From Methylomarinum sp. Ch1-1 (lineage in GTDB: Bacteria; Pseudomonadota; Gammaproteobacteria; Methylococcales; Methylomonadaceae): 64,000 bases of DNA. This document shows, one piece after another, positions 63,015-64,000 of the stretch. Location: assembly GCF_030717995.2 (NCBI RefSeq), contig NZ_CP157743.1, forward strand, positions 930,001 to 994,000, read 5' to 3'. Under the pieces are notes generated by a model. It was not told the DNA's origin, ran no database searches, and saw only the letters and a program-made list of their open reading frames with translations. The position numbers and the translations under genes are program-made. How positions within the stretch are numbered: position 1 is the first letter of the stretch; each line of letters starts with the position of its first letter.

Positions 63015-63886
63015 GATTGCTAGCTTATGCATTGATGCCCTTGTTGGTATTGGTGACCCTGGCCTCCGTGTCGTGCCTGTTGGGTTATCTTATTCTGTTG
63101 GCGCTGGGCGATGTGGTCGAGTTGAGTAAGGTCATCAGCAAAGGCACACAGGTTTTATTGGTGTTGTCCATTGTTCCGCTGATGTCGTGGCTGAAAATGA
63201 CCTGGGCCGAATTAGGCTTTGCGAACAAAAGCCAATTCATCCGGCAAATGGGATTGGGCTTGTTGCTGGGTGTGGCGACGTTATTGCCGGTGTTATTGGT
63301 TTTATATGGCCTGGATATTCATGTTATCGATCAGGGCAAAGAATGGACGGTCGGCAAGGCGGCGACGAAAATCGTCGTGGCGTTGTTGTTGGCCCTGTTG
63401 ATTTCTTTTTTCGAAGAGCCGGTCTTTCGGGGCCTTCTACTGGCGAGCTTCCGGCGCAAAATGGCGGTCGGCATGGCGATATTTCTGAGTTCCTTCTATT
63501 ATGCCGCATTACACTTCCTGAAAACCAAAACGAAGGTTCCCTATCAGGATTTGTCGCCGGAAAGCGGCTTCCGCTTAATGACCGAGGCTTTCGGCAATTG
63601 GCTCAATCCGGAAATTTTTTCAGCATTACTGGCCTTACTGGTTGTCGGCGTATTTTTGGCCGTGGTTAGAACGGAGTTCGGCAACGGTTTAGGCATCTGT
63701 GTCGGTTGTCATGCCGCTTGGGTTTGGCAGATCAAGGTGAGCAAGGATTTTTTCGATACCGATAAGCAGGCGGAGTATTATTATCTGGTCAGCGGCTATG
63801 ACGGCGTGGTCGGGCCCTTGGTCACGGTCTGGCTGTCGCTGGCGATTGCGGCTTATTATCTGTGGAAAAAATACAAGATTCGTTAG
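63011..63886 (+). CDS. CPBP-family intramembrane metalloprotease-like protein
   Basis: A 291-residue membrane protein from the ATG at 63011, which overlaps the rsmE stop; the frame upstream belongs to rsmE DNA. There are about seven hydrophobic helices. The CPBP/Abi motif EEPVFRGLLLASFRRK (about 135-150) has the paired glutamates and arginine, followed by HF (near 168) and CHAAW (near 231) as further ligands. CPBP proteins include CAAX-type proteases and bacteriocin-immunity proteins; the substrate is unknown. The remaining 114 bases of the window hold no gene I can support. Confidence 0.88.
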   Translation: MRLLAYALMPLLVLVTLASVSCLLGYLILLALGDVVELSKVISKGTQVLLVLSIVPLMSWLKMTWAELGFANKSQFIRQMGLGLLLGVATLLPVLLVLYGLDIHVIDQGKEWTVGKAATKIVVALLLALLISFFEEPVFRGLLLASFRRKMAVGMAIFLSSFYYAALHFLKTKTKVPYQDLSPESGFRLMTEAFGNWLNPEIFSALLALLVVGVFLAVVRTEFGNGLGICVGCHAAWVWQIKVSKDFFDTDKQAEYYYLVSGYDGVVGPLVTVWLSLAIAAYYLWKKYKIR

Positions 63887-64000
63887 CCGGACTGTGAAAG
63901 GGATATGCATCACGCTAAAAACCACCTCTCTGCAATTCGGCTGCGTAAGGGCCGGGGAGGCTTTCAGAATCCGTCCCGAACGTTAAAATTATTTTGGACA

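Overview
The window reads as a chromosomal segment of a gammaproteobacterium. Supporting this are the rpsU-yqeY-dnaG-rpoD macromolecular-synthesis operon, E. coli-type SpeD next to OsmC and Crp, RecB/RecC, hisE-tatABC, and a his operon of gammaproteobacterial type. Protein flavour, the MtrAB-type multiheme cluster and the many small palindromic repeats suggest a methanotroph-like lineage (Methylococcales). That placement is an inference: no pmo, mxa or other C1 gene is in the window.

Layout. 0.2-4.4 kb: small membrane/stress proteins and an MMPL exporter. 4.5-7.0 kb: a broken REP-associated transposase and an AbiE-like nucleotidyltransferase/antitoxin pair. 7.25-14.75 kb: a genomic island inserted in the 3' part of a tRNA-Thr(CGU) gene. 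It carries a tyrosine integrase, an AlpA/Xis-like protein, an XRE regulator, a Rep-like protein with HUH/CRESS-style motifs, a three-gene operon of small phage-satellite-like proteins, a serine resolvase with a candidate site, and an AT-rich three-gene cargo. The cargo (ADP-ribosyltransferase-like toxin, small middle protein, SecB-like chaperone) matches the CmdTAC type of toxin-antitoxin-chaperone anti-phage system and is the most exciting part of the window.

14.8-18.0 kb: hisBHAFI on the minus strand; the tRNA-Thr gene begins at the base after the hisI stop codon. 18.3-22.8 kb: DUF1499, DUF523/DUF1722, then a retropepsin-like protease, RimK and an AstE-like deacylase that look like one functional set. 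23.0-29.7 kb: recC-recB, with no recD after them but a 1.3 kb gene-free, repeat-rich stretch. 31.0-36.7 kb: a plus-strand cluster of NapC/CymA-like tetraheme cytochrome, haem-binding EB_dh-like cytochrome, MtrA/DmsE-like decaheme cytochrome, MtrB/PioB-like porin and a UbiA-family prenyltransferase, consistent with electron exchange across the outer membrane.

37-44.5 kb: a pirin remnant, a cNMP/HDOD protein, speD, osmC, crp, an M23 protein, an EF-hand protein and a membrane-anchored HIT protein. 43.5-49.1 kb (minus): phosphate-binding-like protein, porin, GGDEF-EAL sensor and a class I terpene synthase overlapping the sensor gene by four bases. 49.4-64 kb is housekeeping: hisE, tatABC, folate genes, plsY, tsaD, rpsU-yqeY-dnaG-rpoD, tRNA(CAU), metK-ahcY, rsmE and a CPBP protease.

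At least two families of short palindromic repeats are scattered between operons. In one, a 73-bp palindrome is nested inside a larger palindrome, and a third copy preserves the empty site.
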